64,000 nt of DNA from CAYRWR01 sp964428015 (GTDB lineage: Bacteria > Spirochaetota > Brevinematia > Brevinematales > CAYRWR01), in contig CAYRWR010000016.1 of the NCBI GenBank assembly GCA_964428015.1, positions 8,811-72,810 on the forward strand. Direction: 5' to 3'. Under the pieces are notes generated by a model. It was not told where the DNA came from. It made no database searches and saw nothing but the letters and a program-made list of their open reading frames with translations. The translations under genes were made by a program, and so were the position numbers. Of the stretch, positions 51,601 to 61,200 are shown piece after piece (positions within the stretch are counted from its first letter, which is position 1; each line of letters begins with the position of its first letter).

Positions 51601-54584
51601 GACATGCGCTTCCAGCCCCCTTCCTGCAGATTGGCATTAGTGATGTCGGTATAACCCTGTACCGAGGGAAAAATCACCTGGTTGTCATTGGTAGACATGC
51701 TCTCGTCCTGGTTGAGGTCTTCACTCTGCACAAAGCCGTCCCCCTCACCCAGACGCCCTACCCCTACCCAGGTATCTACAACCGCAGGGGTGAGAAAATT
51801 ATTAAACGGATAGCCCGCTTGCCCCCGGTCTATTTCTCCGTCAAAAACTCCATCTCCATCAGAATCCTCATTCGGTAAACCCAGACCAAAAAAGATTTCC
51901 ACTTCCTGATTGCCCGTATCTTCAAAAATACCGTCGCCGTTTTCATCGTTTTCAACTTTGTACCAGAAAACCACCCGGTTATAGCGGGTAAAATCCTGGC
52001 CGCTGGGCCCGGCTATGCTGATGGCTGCCCCCACCCAATTGCCGCTGCTGAAGTCATAGTCAAAAGTCAGACTGGACTGTGACACCTGAGGGTAATCACT
52101 GGGGTCAAGATGCCCCCCCAGTACCAGATAGGGCCCCGGTTTGACAGAGTAGTCTTTTATTTTACTACTATCCAGTAGTGAATTGTAGGTCAGTACGGTG
52201 TAGCTGCCGTCCAGTTTGTAGTTACGATAGTCCTTGTAGAGGAGCTGCCCCCGGTTGGCGTAGGTCATACCCGGTATATTGGTAGTGGGCGCGGCCAGTA
52301 TCCACCTCGTCTCATTTATGGACATGTTGAAGATATCACCGGCATTTTCAAAATCATCGATGATAGCATAACCGGAAGTATTTTTATCCAGCAGAGAGAG
52401 TGCGAACTCGCCCTTTATCTGCATGACCCAGTTGTCATTCAGGCCCAGCAGTTTGGATAGATTGAGACTGGAGTCTATATCCCCCATAAAACTGCCGTCC
52501 GGCGTCTGGAATATAGTTGGCGCTCCCCCGGAAGGCCGCTGATTGACCCCATACAGGATGGTGGAGCCGATATTGAAAATATTAGAGGGTTTATAATCCA
52601 ATCGGCTGGCAATCCCGAATCTCTGTGACGCGGCAAAAAAGGGCTGGAATTCATAATAGACTTCAATAGTGTCGCTTTCATTAATGAGAGCGGGATTGTT
52701 GAAGAGCAGTTCACCCAGGGCTGAGATAAGAGTATACTCACCTTTTCCCAGGAGACGGCCATTGACATAGACCTGTTCAGACCCCGCGATGACACCAAAA
52801 TCCAGTACATAACGCTTGAGGGTTTTGTTTAGCTGGATTTTCATGAGATTCTTGGAATCACCCGCCACCGGGTCATCGGCACCGAAGTAGATCTGCGACT
52901 CCACATCCGGAAAAGGTGTGGGAGATTTAAAGCGGATCAGTCCCTGAATGCTGTTGATCTCATAATCCGAGGGTGTAAACTGGGTGGAAGAGAGCTGGGA
53001 TGAATCTTCAGTCTTATAGACCTGGAGACTGAATCCCCGGCTGGCATCAAAATCACTGGTCTGCAGGCTGTACACGCCGTAATGGATATATTGAGAAAAG
53101 TTCATGTCGGAACGCCACAAATACACAAACCGCTCGCCGCTCTGGTCATCCAAACCGACCAGGGTATTGGTATTGGTTGAGATAAAGCTCCCGCCATGGG
53201 TATAGCTGATAATGAGGTTTTGATCCCGGCTGAGGCTCTGATTGAGATTCAATTCCCCTGTACTGAGATTGATATAGTAGTCTTTTCCTTCCAACAGCCG
53301 GTTGTAATAGATATTGTTCACTCTGCGGTCAGCCGTGTTGGTAGAGGAAGTAAATTTCAATACTTCCAGACTACCCAGGTCGATAGAGGTATCGGGCAGG
53401 ATAAAATACTTCCGTTTAAAGAACTGAAAATCCTGTATAGTTAAATTCACCAGCTGGCTGTTTCCCGTAAACTTCTTATATCCTTTTTGGGTACGGGTCA
53501 GATTCAGCACGGTCTGCCAGGTAAAGGCATTTTTTGCCAGCACGGCTTTGATACCTATACTGCTTTCCGATGTCCCGCTGTAGCGCAGGTACTGACTGGA
53601 TTGGGGGATATTGAGGGTGATATTACCGACCTTCAGCTCCCGCAAAATACTATAGTCCGTCTTAAGGGCCTCAAATCCAATATCATAGAGGTTATTTTCT
53701 CGCTGACTATCCTGGTCGATGTTGACTTTTATCCTTTCCCCAAACCAGCCGGTCACATTCACCTTCATGAGCTGATTGAGAGTAAAGCCATTCTGAACAG
53801 CTACCGGAATGGGATTGTTCTCGTCCCGTTTGGCCAGTCCGTAGCCCATCTTGAGGTTGATAGTACCCCTGATCACTATCTTGGTATCCCATTCTTCGAA
53901 ACCAATAGTCAGATGCTGGGCTTCTTCAGGGGTAAAAGTGAGCCGTTTATTCTTCTCTTTGTACATCAGGCGGTTGTACAGATCTTCATCAAAAGCCAGC
54001 AAATCCTCATTTTGTAAAAATTCCGTGTTGGCCTGGCGCATCTTTTTCTGAAGAGGTCCTTCCTGGGGAGTCAGCTGATACAGATAGGGCGGCAATAACA
54101 GGTCCAGTATCGACTGCTGCAGATCTTCGTAACTTTTTGCCGGCGTAATATCAATCAGGGGTTGAAAAGGGTCATGAAAGAAAAAAGGCAGATTGGTAGT
54201 TGTAATTACAAAATTGGTAACTGTATTCGTTTCGATGAGATTTGTATTGATTAAGGTCACGATATTGGTATTGGAAATAATGGCGGTATAAAACTGGGTA
54301 AGTTCCCAGCTCATGGGGACTCTTTCTATGCTGACATTGGTATAAATCAGGATATTGGTGTTACGCTCTTCGTCCAGATAGGCATTGGTAAAGACCCTCT
54401 GCCGGATATCCCACTGCGTGATATACCTGCTGTCTGGATTATAGGGTGTTATGTTAGAAATCTGCTCATTGCTCTGATTCGTCGTTTCCAGGGAGAAAAG
54501 ATGAGTGATAAAAAAAATAAAAAACAGGCTGAAAATAACACGACGGCGCAAACTATCCTCCCGCAATTGTGAATAGTTTAACAT
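48654..54584 (-). CDS. Giant SprA-like outer-membrane protein
   Basis: The 1976-residue protein has a signal peptide (VIFSLFFIFFITHLFS). Several blocks in order match SprA, the translocon of Bacteroidota type 9 secretion and gliding: RELKVGNITLNIPQSSQYLRY (about 310-330), RVNNIYYNRLLEGKDYYIN, GELLFNNPALINESDTIEVYYEF, YAIIDDFENAGD ... RWILAAP (about 740-760), a D-x-D-x-D Asp-rich calcium-type loop (NEDSDGDGVFDGE), EDLNQDESMSTND and EGGWKRMSISISS. The last half is strand after strand with aromatic girdles and ends YDIGLGMEVSLDMSIRI, as in a very large barrel. SprA is about 2400 residues, so this version is shorter. The first 200 residues are rich in NTN repeats. No gld or por genes are in the window. 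Confidence 0.7.
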   Translation of the reverse strand: MLNYSQLREDSLRRRVIFSLFFIFFITHLFSLETTNQSNEQISNITPYNPDSRYITQWDIRQRVFTNAYLDEERNTNILIYTNVSIERVPMSWELTQFYTAIISNTNIVTLINTNLIETNTVTNFVITTTNLPFFFHDPFQPLIDITPAKSYEDLQQSILDLLLPPYLYQLTPQEGPLQKKMRQANTEFLQNEDLLAFDEDLYNRLMYKEKNKRLTFTPEEAQHLTIGFEEWDTKIVIRGTINLKMGYGLAKRDENNPIPVAVQNGFTLNQLMKVNVTGWFGERIKVNIDQDSQRENNLYDIGFEALKTDYSILRELKVGNITLNIPQSSQYLRYSGTSESSIGIKAVLAKNAFTWQTVLNLTRTQKGYKKFTGNSQLVNLTIQDFQFFKRKYFILPDTSIDLGSLEVLKFTSSTNTADRRVNNIYYNRLLEGKDYYINLSTGELNLNQSLSRDQNLIISYTHGGSFISTNTNTLVGLDDQSGERFVYLWRSDMNFSQYIHYGVYSLQTSDFDASRGFSLQVYKTEDSSQLSSTQFTPSDYEINSIQGLIRFKSPTPFPDVESQIYFGADDPVAGDSKNLMKIQLNKTLKRYVLDFGVIAGSEQVYVNGRLLGKGEYTLISALGELLFNNPALINESDTIEVYYEFQPFFAASQRFGIASRLDYKPSNIFNIGSTILYGVNQRPSGGAPTIFQTPDGSFMGDIDSSLNLSKLLGLNDNWVMQIKGEFALSLLDKNTSGYAIIDDFENAGDIFNMSINETRWILAAPTTNIPGMTYANRGQLLYKDYRNYKLDGSYTVLTYNSLLDSSKIKDYSVKPGPYLVLGGHLDPSDYPQVSQSSLTFDYDFSSGNWVGAAISIAGPSGQDFTRYNRVVFWYKVENDENGDGIFEDTGNQEVEIFFGLGLPNEDSDGDGVFDGEIDRGQAGYPFNNFLTPAVVDTWVGVGRLGEGDGFVQSEDLNQDESMSTNDNQVIFPSVQGYTDITNANLQEGGWKRMSISISSLSSAQKAILQHVSALTVYIRQKNGVKGRVILDELQFKEVKWEDKRVDGIRAQDSTAINGELIGVYNNNFYSANRFYNVSSSVQQDLDRSVVFEHLHGTRTINEALQYNENTLALEYRLTNSTVNTNVFPITGGEKASLIEYTSSPFDISRYKELTFYMYVPDVQENGQPIKTAPDSYSNENFFFILGNSQQSYFQWNIPLSEVDKNTWHKITVKIDDNLKLMMDDTNLNGTLMPDLIGIPNLNDIDFVEMGVELSDTNEAVNNGTVWVNELHVHNDESVLGTAFYVNPRFEYRKPIWSAGSQEIVGPVFLNTIIENKSVDFVNSIGGSSGNGNKNINLSLRSSLFKDLTYSVSYTVNEQKTETNQIKLPLYLQWNSENRSFNATINFTKNKDFIPSVSHTFTEVFSSLLNRSTVSSASNEYILDSWNKEYKGTVTVTYNHLLPFYKVMKSSKTFSLTPAFTFEDSLVIKDNSNYTNETGQVFLTNNNVYGTKSQSKRWAASLDFKLWKVGLNGSYEKRQEKLDQIFSFQGYRQEILSLENESLAQRYADRWSSIFRFFDFDENLDRQLDDKVSLGFNLNRPVNWLMFDANDSFSRIQSGYTYDRFDVLTYRSDRYNLKNSWNLRILPEKTFFKTLTLKLDRSVDLAYSGLGQVIDSSQALVMGDIYYRNPLYYSAILGGLTSQTNALHAVGNFSVENPQSVNTLIDTLNVELLLPNYQKKIWDMLPKRYTFSSRLYTSRNLSSYSQSIENRAAVRFPIELARLQKPTAPVKLREIFTEVDYRNVTDFNSRQTLDTLGVTFRHGMNFINSNFLVLVYSYSLRVELENYFTNSAAHSGDYGFVSLPPHVSPKKSIYNTLNFKASWEIRNINRLNLGFVVIKLNNSIMKNSEILTFTTQSIFYNGFNFNPYDLKVYDLTLEHITDYKFTEIVSGVFRLKGVLNRYASITPLSTDAAGYKQTWYDIGLGMEVSLDMSIRI

Positions 54585-54841
54585 AAGAGCTAATTCTTTT
54601 CAATAGCTGATTATAGCCCTGTAATTCCATGCTCTGGGTTTCAGTCTGCCCTGACTCACTCTCTCAGACCTGCAGAGGCGTCTGATGCCGCGTATCCATG
54701 CTTACAGACCGCTTTTATCTCCTGGGTAGGGGCTGACGCCTGCAGATTAGCCTGTTTTTGTCCCTGAAAGGGTTAGTCACAATTTTTGGGTAACCCCTCA
54801 GCCCTGCCCCGCTCCGCGTTTCCACTCGGAAATACCTGAAT
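54585..54841. other. Intergenic region upstream of the SprA-like gene
   Basis: No supported gene. On the minus strand a TATAAT box (complement of 54610-54615) sits about 25 bases from the SprA-like start, but no -35 partner is convincing. CTGCAG-GGCGTC type arms near 54670 and 54733 and GGGTTA/TAACCC near 54765-54800 can form hairpins. Confidence 0.4.
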
Positions 54842-54876
54842 AAAAAATAAACGCCCCGGTGTTCAGACCGGGGCGT
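54842..54876 (-). terminator. Intrinsic terminator of the EF-G-like gene
   Basis: ACGCCCCGGT (54851-54860) pairs with ACCGGGGCGT (54867-54876) across a 6-base loop. On the minus strand it is followed by a T-rich run (complement of 54842-54850). Confidence 0.9.
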
Positions 54877-54895
54877 AATATTGCTGCGTGACAGG

Positions 54896-56998
54896 TCAGG
54901 CTCTTGAGGCTTCTTCTTCCGCTTTCATGGCTTCGGCCTGTTTTTTAGCCTTGGCATATTCGGAGTCAGGCAGAGGATCATAGTGCGCGATCTCCATTTC
55001 AAACCGGCCCCTGCCCGAGGTCAGAGAATTCAGAGTGGGAGAATACACCAGCATTTCGCTGTAGGGCGCGGTAGCATTGATCACGGTGATATCTTCATTG
55101 ATCTTTTCCATACCCATCACACGGCCCCGGCGGGTGGAGAGATCACTCATGATGTTTCCTATGTCGTTTTCATCCACAAACACCTTGACCCTGGCGATAG
55201 GTTCCAGGATGATGGGTTTAGCGGATTCAAAAGCCAGGCGCACGGCATGAGTACCGGCGATCTTAAAGGCCATATCAGAGCTGTCTACATCATGATAGCT
55301 GCCGTCATAGAGCGTGACTTTGATATCCTGCACCGGGAATCCGGCCACGGGGCCATGTTCACAGGCTTCCAGGGCGCCTTTTTCCACGGCTGGGAAGTAG
55401 TTCTTAGGGATAGCTCCCCCGAAAATCTCATCCTTAAACTCAAAGCCGGCATCACGTGGCAAGGGTTCCACACGCAGATTGACTTCGGCAAACTGGCCGT
55501 GGCCGCCGCTCTGCTTTTTGTGCTTGTAGTAGCCTTCGGCTTTGTGGCTGATGGTCTCCATATAGGCCACACGGGGAGCCCGGGTCTCAAAGTCAAATTT
55601 GTAGCGGTGTTTGACAGATTCAAAGATGATGCGGGCCTGGGTCTCACCGATACAGCTTACCACCATTTCTTTGGTGATATCATTGTATTCGTAATTAAAG
55701 GTAGGGTCTTCCATGGCCACATTGTGGAAGGCTTCAGCCAGCTTATCTTCGGCTTTGCGGTCTGTGGCGTGGATAGCAGTGAAATAACTGGGACGGGGGA
55801 AACGTACCGGTTCCATTTTGATAGGCTTATCCAGATCAGACAGGGTGGTACCGGTATCGATGTGGTCCATCTTGGTGAGGACGGCGATGTCCCCTGCTTC
55901 CAGGGTTTCGATTTCTTTAAAATTCTTACCATTAGCCATAAGCAGCTTGGCGATCTTTTCTTTATTCCCGGTGGCGCTGTTGATGACTTCGTCACCGGTC
56001 TTGATGATACCGGAACGGATGCGGCAGTAGGATATACGCCCCGCGAAGGGATCGATCCTGGTCTTGAACACAAAGGCGCTGAAGGGCTCGGTGGGATCAG
56101 GGTGTCTTTTGATGGTCTCACCGGGATGCTTCATGTCTTCACCGGTGACTTCACCGATGTACAGAGGAGAGGGCAGATAAGAGATGATGGTATCCAGGAG
56201 CACGGTAGTACCGATGTTGTGTGTGGCGGATCCGCACATCACGGGGATGAATTTATTGTTCATGGTACAGGTCTTGAGCCCCTTCTCTACTTCTTCGGGG
56301 GTCAGTTCCTGGCCTTCCAGGTATTTTTCGATCAGAGTATCATCTGTCTCAGCTACGGCATCGAATAATTTGTCCCGGTAGCCGGCGATTTTGTCCTTGA
56401 GATCATCGGGTATGGGCCCTTCTTTGACCCCGTTGCCGTCCGAGTACCATGCTTTCATATGTACCAGGTCTACTGTTCCTTTGAAATCCTTTCCCTTACC
56501 TATAGGCAGCTGGATGGGGATAACCGGTTTTTTAAATTTGGTGGCCAGGTTGTCGGCCAGGCTGTAAAAATCAGCACCTTCTTCATCCATTTTATTGATA
56601 AAGACGACACGGGCGATCTGGTAATCATCCGCGAAATGCCAGTCCTTTTCGGTATCGATAGTGATGCCTTCGATAGCTGAGATCACAAACAGGATACCCT
56701 CAGTGACGCGGAAGGCCGAGCGCACATCCGCCACCAGGTCAGGGATACCCGGGGTGTCTACTATATTGATTTTGATATTTTTATATTCAGTATAAGCCAG
56801 GGAGCTGTGCAGAGACATCTTCTTGGCGATTTCTTCTTCATCGAAATCCATGACAGAGGTACCCTTGTCTACGCTGCCCAGTTCCTTGATATGGCCGCTC
56901 ACATAGAGCAGGGACTCGGCCAGGGAAGTCTTTCCCACATTGGGTGCTCCCGATAAAGTCACATTCCTGATAAATTTGGGTTCATAGATTTTACCCAT
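54896..56998 (-). CDS. EF-G-like translational GTPase (EF-G2 type)
   Basis: The 700-residue protein has the five-domain EF-G layout: G1 GAPNVGKT (17-24), G3 DTPG (about 79), G4 NKMD (about 133), domain II (AGRISYCRIRSG), and a domain IV with GGHGQFAEV and domain V (SDLSTRRGRVMGME). The sequence at the start (RNVTLSGAPNVGKTSLAESLL, GTSVMDFDEEE) fits the EF-G-like/EF-G2 group rather than canonical FusA, whose P-loop is AHIDAGKTT. EF-G2 may act in translocation under stress or in ribosome recycling. It is monocistronic; the canonical elongation factor operon (rpsL-rpsG-fusA-tuf) is not here. Confidence 0.85.
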   Translation of the reverse strand: MGKIYEPKFIRNVTLSGAPNVGKTSLAESLLYVSGHIKELGSVDKGTSVMDFDEEEIAKKMSLHSSLAYTEYKNIKINIVDTPGIPDLVADVRSAFRVTEGILFVISAIEGITIDTEKDWHFADDYQIARVVFINKMDEEGADFYSLADNLATKFKKPVIPIQLPIGKGKDFKGTVDLVHMKAWYSDGNGVKEGPIPDDLKDKIAGYRDKLFDAVAETDDTLIEKYLEGQELTPEEVEKGLKTCTMNNKFIPVMCGSATHNIGTTVLLDTIISYLPSPLYIGEVTGEDMKHPGETIKRHPDPTEPFSAFVFKTRIDPFAGRISYCRIRSGIIKTGDEVINSATGNKEKIAKLLMANGKNFKEIETLEAGDIAVLTKMDHIDTGTTLSDLDKPIKMEPVRFPRPSYFTAIHATDRKAEDKLAEAFHNVAMEDPTFNYEYNDITKEMVVSCIGETQARIIFESVKHRYKFDFETRAPRVAYMETISHKAEGYYKHKKQSGGHGQFAEVNLRVEPLPRDAGFEFKDEIFGGAIPKNYFPAVEKGALEACEHGPVAGFPVQDIKVTLYDGSYHDVDSSDMAFKIAGTHAVRLAFESAKPIILEPIARVKVFVDENDIGNIMSDLSTRRGRVMGMEKINEDITVINATAPYSEMLVYSPTLNSLTSGRGRFEMEIAHYDPLPDSEYAKAKKQAEAMKAEEEASRA

Positions 56999-57030
56999 AA
57001 CGCGCCTCCCTTAGAATTTTTACTTTGCTT

Positions 57031-57058
57031 ATCTTATCATGAATGAGGGATTTGTAAA
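57031..57058 (-). promoter_or_regulatory. Candidate promoter of the EF-G-like gene
   Basis: On the minus strand TTTACA (complement of 57053-57058), a 16-base spacer and TAAGAT (complement of 57031-57036) lie 33 bases upstream of the start, with GGGAGG as ribosome binding site. Confidence 0.5.
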
Positions 57059-57069
57059 GTTTTTTGGTT

Positions 57070-57627
57070 CTAGTTGCCCTTGACTCTGTAATACATATTT
57101 TTGTGGTCATCACTGATGACCTGATTCTCTCCAGGACGTACAGTCTGATTTGTAATTTTTTGTTTGACCCAGATACTTTTTTCCTGTCCATCAAACTGTA
57201 TAAAATACTCTATATTATTCGATTTAAAACTGCTTTGAAATTTTCCATTAGTATTTGCAGAAGATCCGGAGTCATCATATGAAATAGTAGTCTTTTTTTT
57301 GGTTATTATCGTTTCTGTTGTATTATTTTTGCCTGCTATATTAATGTTTGATGTTTCAGTTTTTAGATCTTTTTTCTGATTATGTCTATCCAAATCATTT
57401 CCTGTATTCAGGTATACATTTTTTTTTGGAGAGGGTTTTAATATTAACAACTTATTTGATACTGATTCCTTGGAATTTATTGAGTTAAAATTTGTTATCC
57501 TGTTTACTGTATTATTAGGGGTTACTTTGAGATCACTACCTGTATTTTGGTGACAAGTTTTAAAGGTAATCAAAAAAGAAAGAACAACTATAGTAACCGC
57601 TATGATGACTAAATATCTGGGCTTCAT
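57070..57627 (-). CDS. Hypothetical protein with an N-terminal membrane anchor
   Basis: The 185-residue protein has one hydrophobic segment (YLVIIAVTIVVLSFLIT) and then a low-complexity Asn/Lys/Thr-rich stretch (about 35-120), which looks disordered. A short folded C-terminal part (IEYFIQFDGQEKSIWVKQKI ... VISDDHKNMYYRVKGN) could be a beta-strand module. It starts 1 base after the stop of the LolA-like gene. It is the last gene of a minus-strand group with the giant Ig-repeat protein. No family recognised. Confidence 0.55.
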   Translation of the reverse strand: MKPRYLVIIAVTIVVLSFLITFKTCHQNTGSDLKVTPNNTVNRITNFNSINSKESVSNKLLILKPSPKKNVYLNTGNDLDRHNQKKDLKTETSNINIAGKNNTTETIITKKKTTISYDDSGSSANTNGKFQSSFKSNNIEYFIQFDGQEKSIWVKQKITNQTVRPGENQVISDDHKNMYYRVKGN

Positions 57628-57628
57628 A

Positions 57629-58288
57629 CTATTCCTTTTTCACTAAAGCAATGTTTTCCAATACAGTGGCAGAACTTACTGTTATGGAATATGCTGAAGT
57701 ATGAGTGGATATACCGGTAGCTATAGGTATTCCTTGCATTATGGTGTATGAAATGTTCATCCTATAAGGATAATCTGCGGCCCCTCCCAGGTAATCAATT
57801 CGGGTAATAACATTTTGTTTCTTATTATATATTGCTAAGAGCACCTTTTTCCGGTTCAATTTATCCGAAGGGTCATATCCTGCTACTTGAATTTCCGTGT
57901 TATTTTCGCTTATTATTCTTAAAGAATATTGGTTTAAAAGCGAAAGAAAGAAAATATCACCCATGGAACCTGTGGTATGAGTTCCAGCCTGTTGTTCGCC
58001 ATTAATATAAACAGTACCTCTTTCCGTTATTTTGACTTCCATGGGAATATCACCGTCCAGTCTGAAAGTTGTCCCTTGACCACTGATGTATTCCAGTCGG
58101 CCTTTTTGCTCCATGATTTTACCTGTTCCTGAAGTTGTGATTTTTATATCCGCCTTCAGGTTTTGTATGAGTACCATATGAGCCTTGATATTCTGAATCA
58201 ATTCCGGTATGCTGCTTGCCTGAGCAGCATTTATTCCAAATGTGGTCCAAGATACGCAAAGTAAAAATATTAGGTATTTATTTTTCAT
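57629..58288 (-). CDS. Periplasmic LolA-like protein
   Basis: I use ATG 58288 (MKNKYLIFLLCVSW) rather than 58306, because AAGGA is well placed for it. A signal peptide ends near AQAS. The mature part has the half-barrel pattern of LolA/RseB-like proteins: LIQNLKADIKITTSGTGKIMEQKGRLEYI, TFRLDGDIPMEVKITERGTVYINGEQ, then GYDPSDKLNRKKVLLAIYNKKQNVITRIDYLG. LolA carries lipoproteins across the periplasm. Here the gene overlaps the giant Ig-repeat gene by 11 bases, so it may serve that protein or its lipid modification instead of being the general carrier. The assignment is from fold pattern only. Confidence 0.5.
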   Translation of the reverse strand: MKNKYLIFLLCVSWTTFGINAAQASSIPELIQNIKAHMVLIQNLKADIKITTSGTGKIMEQKGRLEYISGQGTTFRLDGDIPMEVKITERGTVYINGEQQAGTHTTGSMGDIFFLSLLNQYSLRIISENNTEIQVAGYDPSDKLNRKKVLLAIYNKKQNVITRIDYLGGAADYPYRMNISYTIMQGIPIATGISTHTSAYSITVSSATVLENIALVKKE

Positions 58289-61200
58289 CTTTTTTTCCTT
58301 TTGCATTTTCGTAAGATTTTAAATCTTCATAGATTCTGAGTTCATCTAATCGCAGCCATTCTCCAGGATAAATACCATCACCCATTCCGAAGCCAACTTG
58401 TATTCTGGATTTCCCGGAAATTGGCAGATAATTACCTTTTTCAAGATAAAGCACTTTATCCCAGAAATTAGATGTAGTAAACTGGATATAAGGTTTATCA
58501 GCGTCAAAATCATACTTAAATGTCACTTTTTTCCAAACCGTGCTATCACTGTACCAGGGATACTTTTGTCCTCTGTCAATATAATACTTTTTCGTACCTA
58601 TTTGAACAACAGTTCCATACCAGGGATCAATACTAATTTTAAGTCCTGTGTTTTCACCCTCACCTCTGATTTCCAAAAGTGTCATTATTGTACTGGGAGC
58701 AAATCCATTCATCCTGTTTTGGGGATGTTCGGATAACGGGCGGGCGTAAAATTCAACATGACCTTTAACAGGGTTGATGATCTCATTACTGGCAGTCAGA
58801 TATAATGTACCCAGGCTTTGATCCTGATGAGCCTGAATGGCATTACCTGTAACCCCTGTGACAAACCAGGCTTGGTTGGTATTATTGAAAAGCCAATTAT
58901 TCTTTGAATAATATTCTTGCAAAGCAAAATCTCCTGCGTCAAAATCTGCAGTTAAGGTCCTGGTCTGATTCCATGTCTCTGTTATGCTGAAATTCCTCAC
59001 AAAGGTGGATTGATGTCCGGATTCATCTTTAGCATTAATAACCAGTTTATATTCCCCTGGGACATTTATCGTATCTTTTTGATATTGTAACAAATTTGTA
59101 CCCTGGAATAATGATACAGTGTATTCCGTGGCAGTCCATTTATCCGAGACAAGAATCCTGGGTTTAACAGATAGGTATCGGTGTCCTTCGAAAATGTTTA
59201 GCAGCAATATCTCCGGTTTTGTTTTATCTATAGTAAAATTCACCGTTTTGGTAGCAATATTTCCCGATAGATCCACTGCCTGAACTTTAAGATTGTGATG
59301 ACCTTCCGCTGATACTTTTAGTTTAAGAGTATTTGTGCTGCAGGGTATATCTTTATTATCCAACTGAACTTTTACCCAATCCAGTGCCAGGTCCTCAATT
59401 GTGATACTGATATCTGCGTCTGTATTCAAAATACTATCATTGCCCACTCCTGCGATGATTATCCGGGGCGCGTCTTTGTCCACTATCTTCTCTTTGATTG
59501 TAAACTGTTTATTAAAGAAATTGGTGTTACCATAGTTATCAAAAGCTATCAGAGAAAATTCATACGACCCAGCTTGTGTGATTTTGATATTCTTTTCCGG
59601 AGTTATTATACCATTCATTCTGGCTGTAGTGTTTACAGTATGAGCATCAGTCACATTATAGGAGAAATTAACCGATCCGGTATATAATTCCTGGTCCAAT
59701 CCCTTTACTGTTATTTCCGGTGGCGTAAAGTCTATGCTGAAATTCACCTGGAGCGTGGAAGTGAGACCCAAAAGATCCTCTGCGCTCACAGTTATAGTAT
59801 GTTCTCCTTCGGTTGTAACTTCCGGATTATAGGTATTCTGTGATTTACCATCCAATACAATACTATGCTTGTTTAAATTAGGATCATCAATTACTACCTG
59901 AATGTTGCGTGGAGAATTATACCTGCCACCTGGAACAACTCCGTTTATTGTAATCAGGGGTGCCTTGTCATCATCCCACTGATACAGTACCAGGAAGTTG
60001 TTTTCATATTTTGATATATTTCCAGCCTGGTCGACCGCTGTTACAGTTATGGTATGCCAACCTAATTCGTTCAGGGCAACAGGTGTGGTCGTAATGTGTG
60101 TGTTATCCAGTTTTAGTTCCACTGTCCCGGGATGGGAATCATGGACCTGGTAATCTAAAAGACCACCCTTGCTGGCTTTGCCATTCGTAATTCCCTGAAT
60201 CATAATCAAGGGTTTTGTTTTATCAATGGAGAATTGTATGGCATTAGTTGAGGCGTTTCCATAACTATCCCGGGCTAAAACCATCAAGTGATAATCTTTT
60301 TCCAGGGAAAGATGCAGAGAATGATGGTTTTGCACAATATTATCCAGTAATATTTCCACTGTGACTGCCTGTTTGTCTTTGGCCTGAACTTGGATGTCCA
60401 GATCTCTGGCACTAATCTGTCCATTAGTAACTCCGGTTATCATGATTTCAGGAGCGTCTTCATCCTGAGCAGGCCCAGTTGGATAGTCTATAGAATCATT
60501 GACTTCTATTACCAGATATCGTGGCTGTGATAAATTACCGTCAAAGTGATTCCAGTATTTTCTCTTAACTACATTATTTTTCCACCATTTCAGGTAACCG
60601 TTATGGGTGTTATCCTCGGCTATTACTTTTACTATATAGATACCTTTTTTCAGATTAACAGGCATCTGATACAAGCCACAAGCTTCATTTAATTCCTTTT
60701 CGCATTCCTCAGTGACTTCCCATTTGCTGTGTTCCTGGTGCTTCAGATATTTATTATAATGCTTCGGTTCGATGTATTTAAGAGTATACCAAACATAACG
60801 GATACCGCTCGCTACCCCGTTAACTTTTGGATCTTGGGCATTGAAACTTAGCAGACTATTGGTCACTACTTTAATTCTGTCATTGTCCACCACAGCACCG
60901 TTAATTTCTATCTCTACGTGGGGGCGGGTATTATCCACCAGGGTAAAGGATGCATCCTGCCACTGTTGACCTTTGCCGTCCTCAGTCACAGACCGGATGA
61001 CGTAGTATCCGTCAGGACGATTGTTATGATGACGGTTCTCGTGTTCCGTCCAGCCGGTTGACAGGAAGACTGTCAGATCCTTGCGGTTATTTTCATGATT
61101 TTCCTGATAGAAAGTAGTCCATGTATCGGGAAGCTTATATTCAAGAGAATCTAACCGGACATAATCTAATGTCACTCTGGTCTTGATTCTACTGCCGCGC

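Noticed and set aside
48654..54584. Complete type 9 secretion system
   Set aside because: Only the SprA-like protein is seen; no gldKLMN, porV, sprE or sprT genes are in the window.
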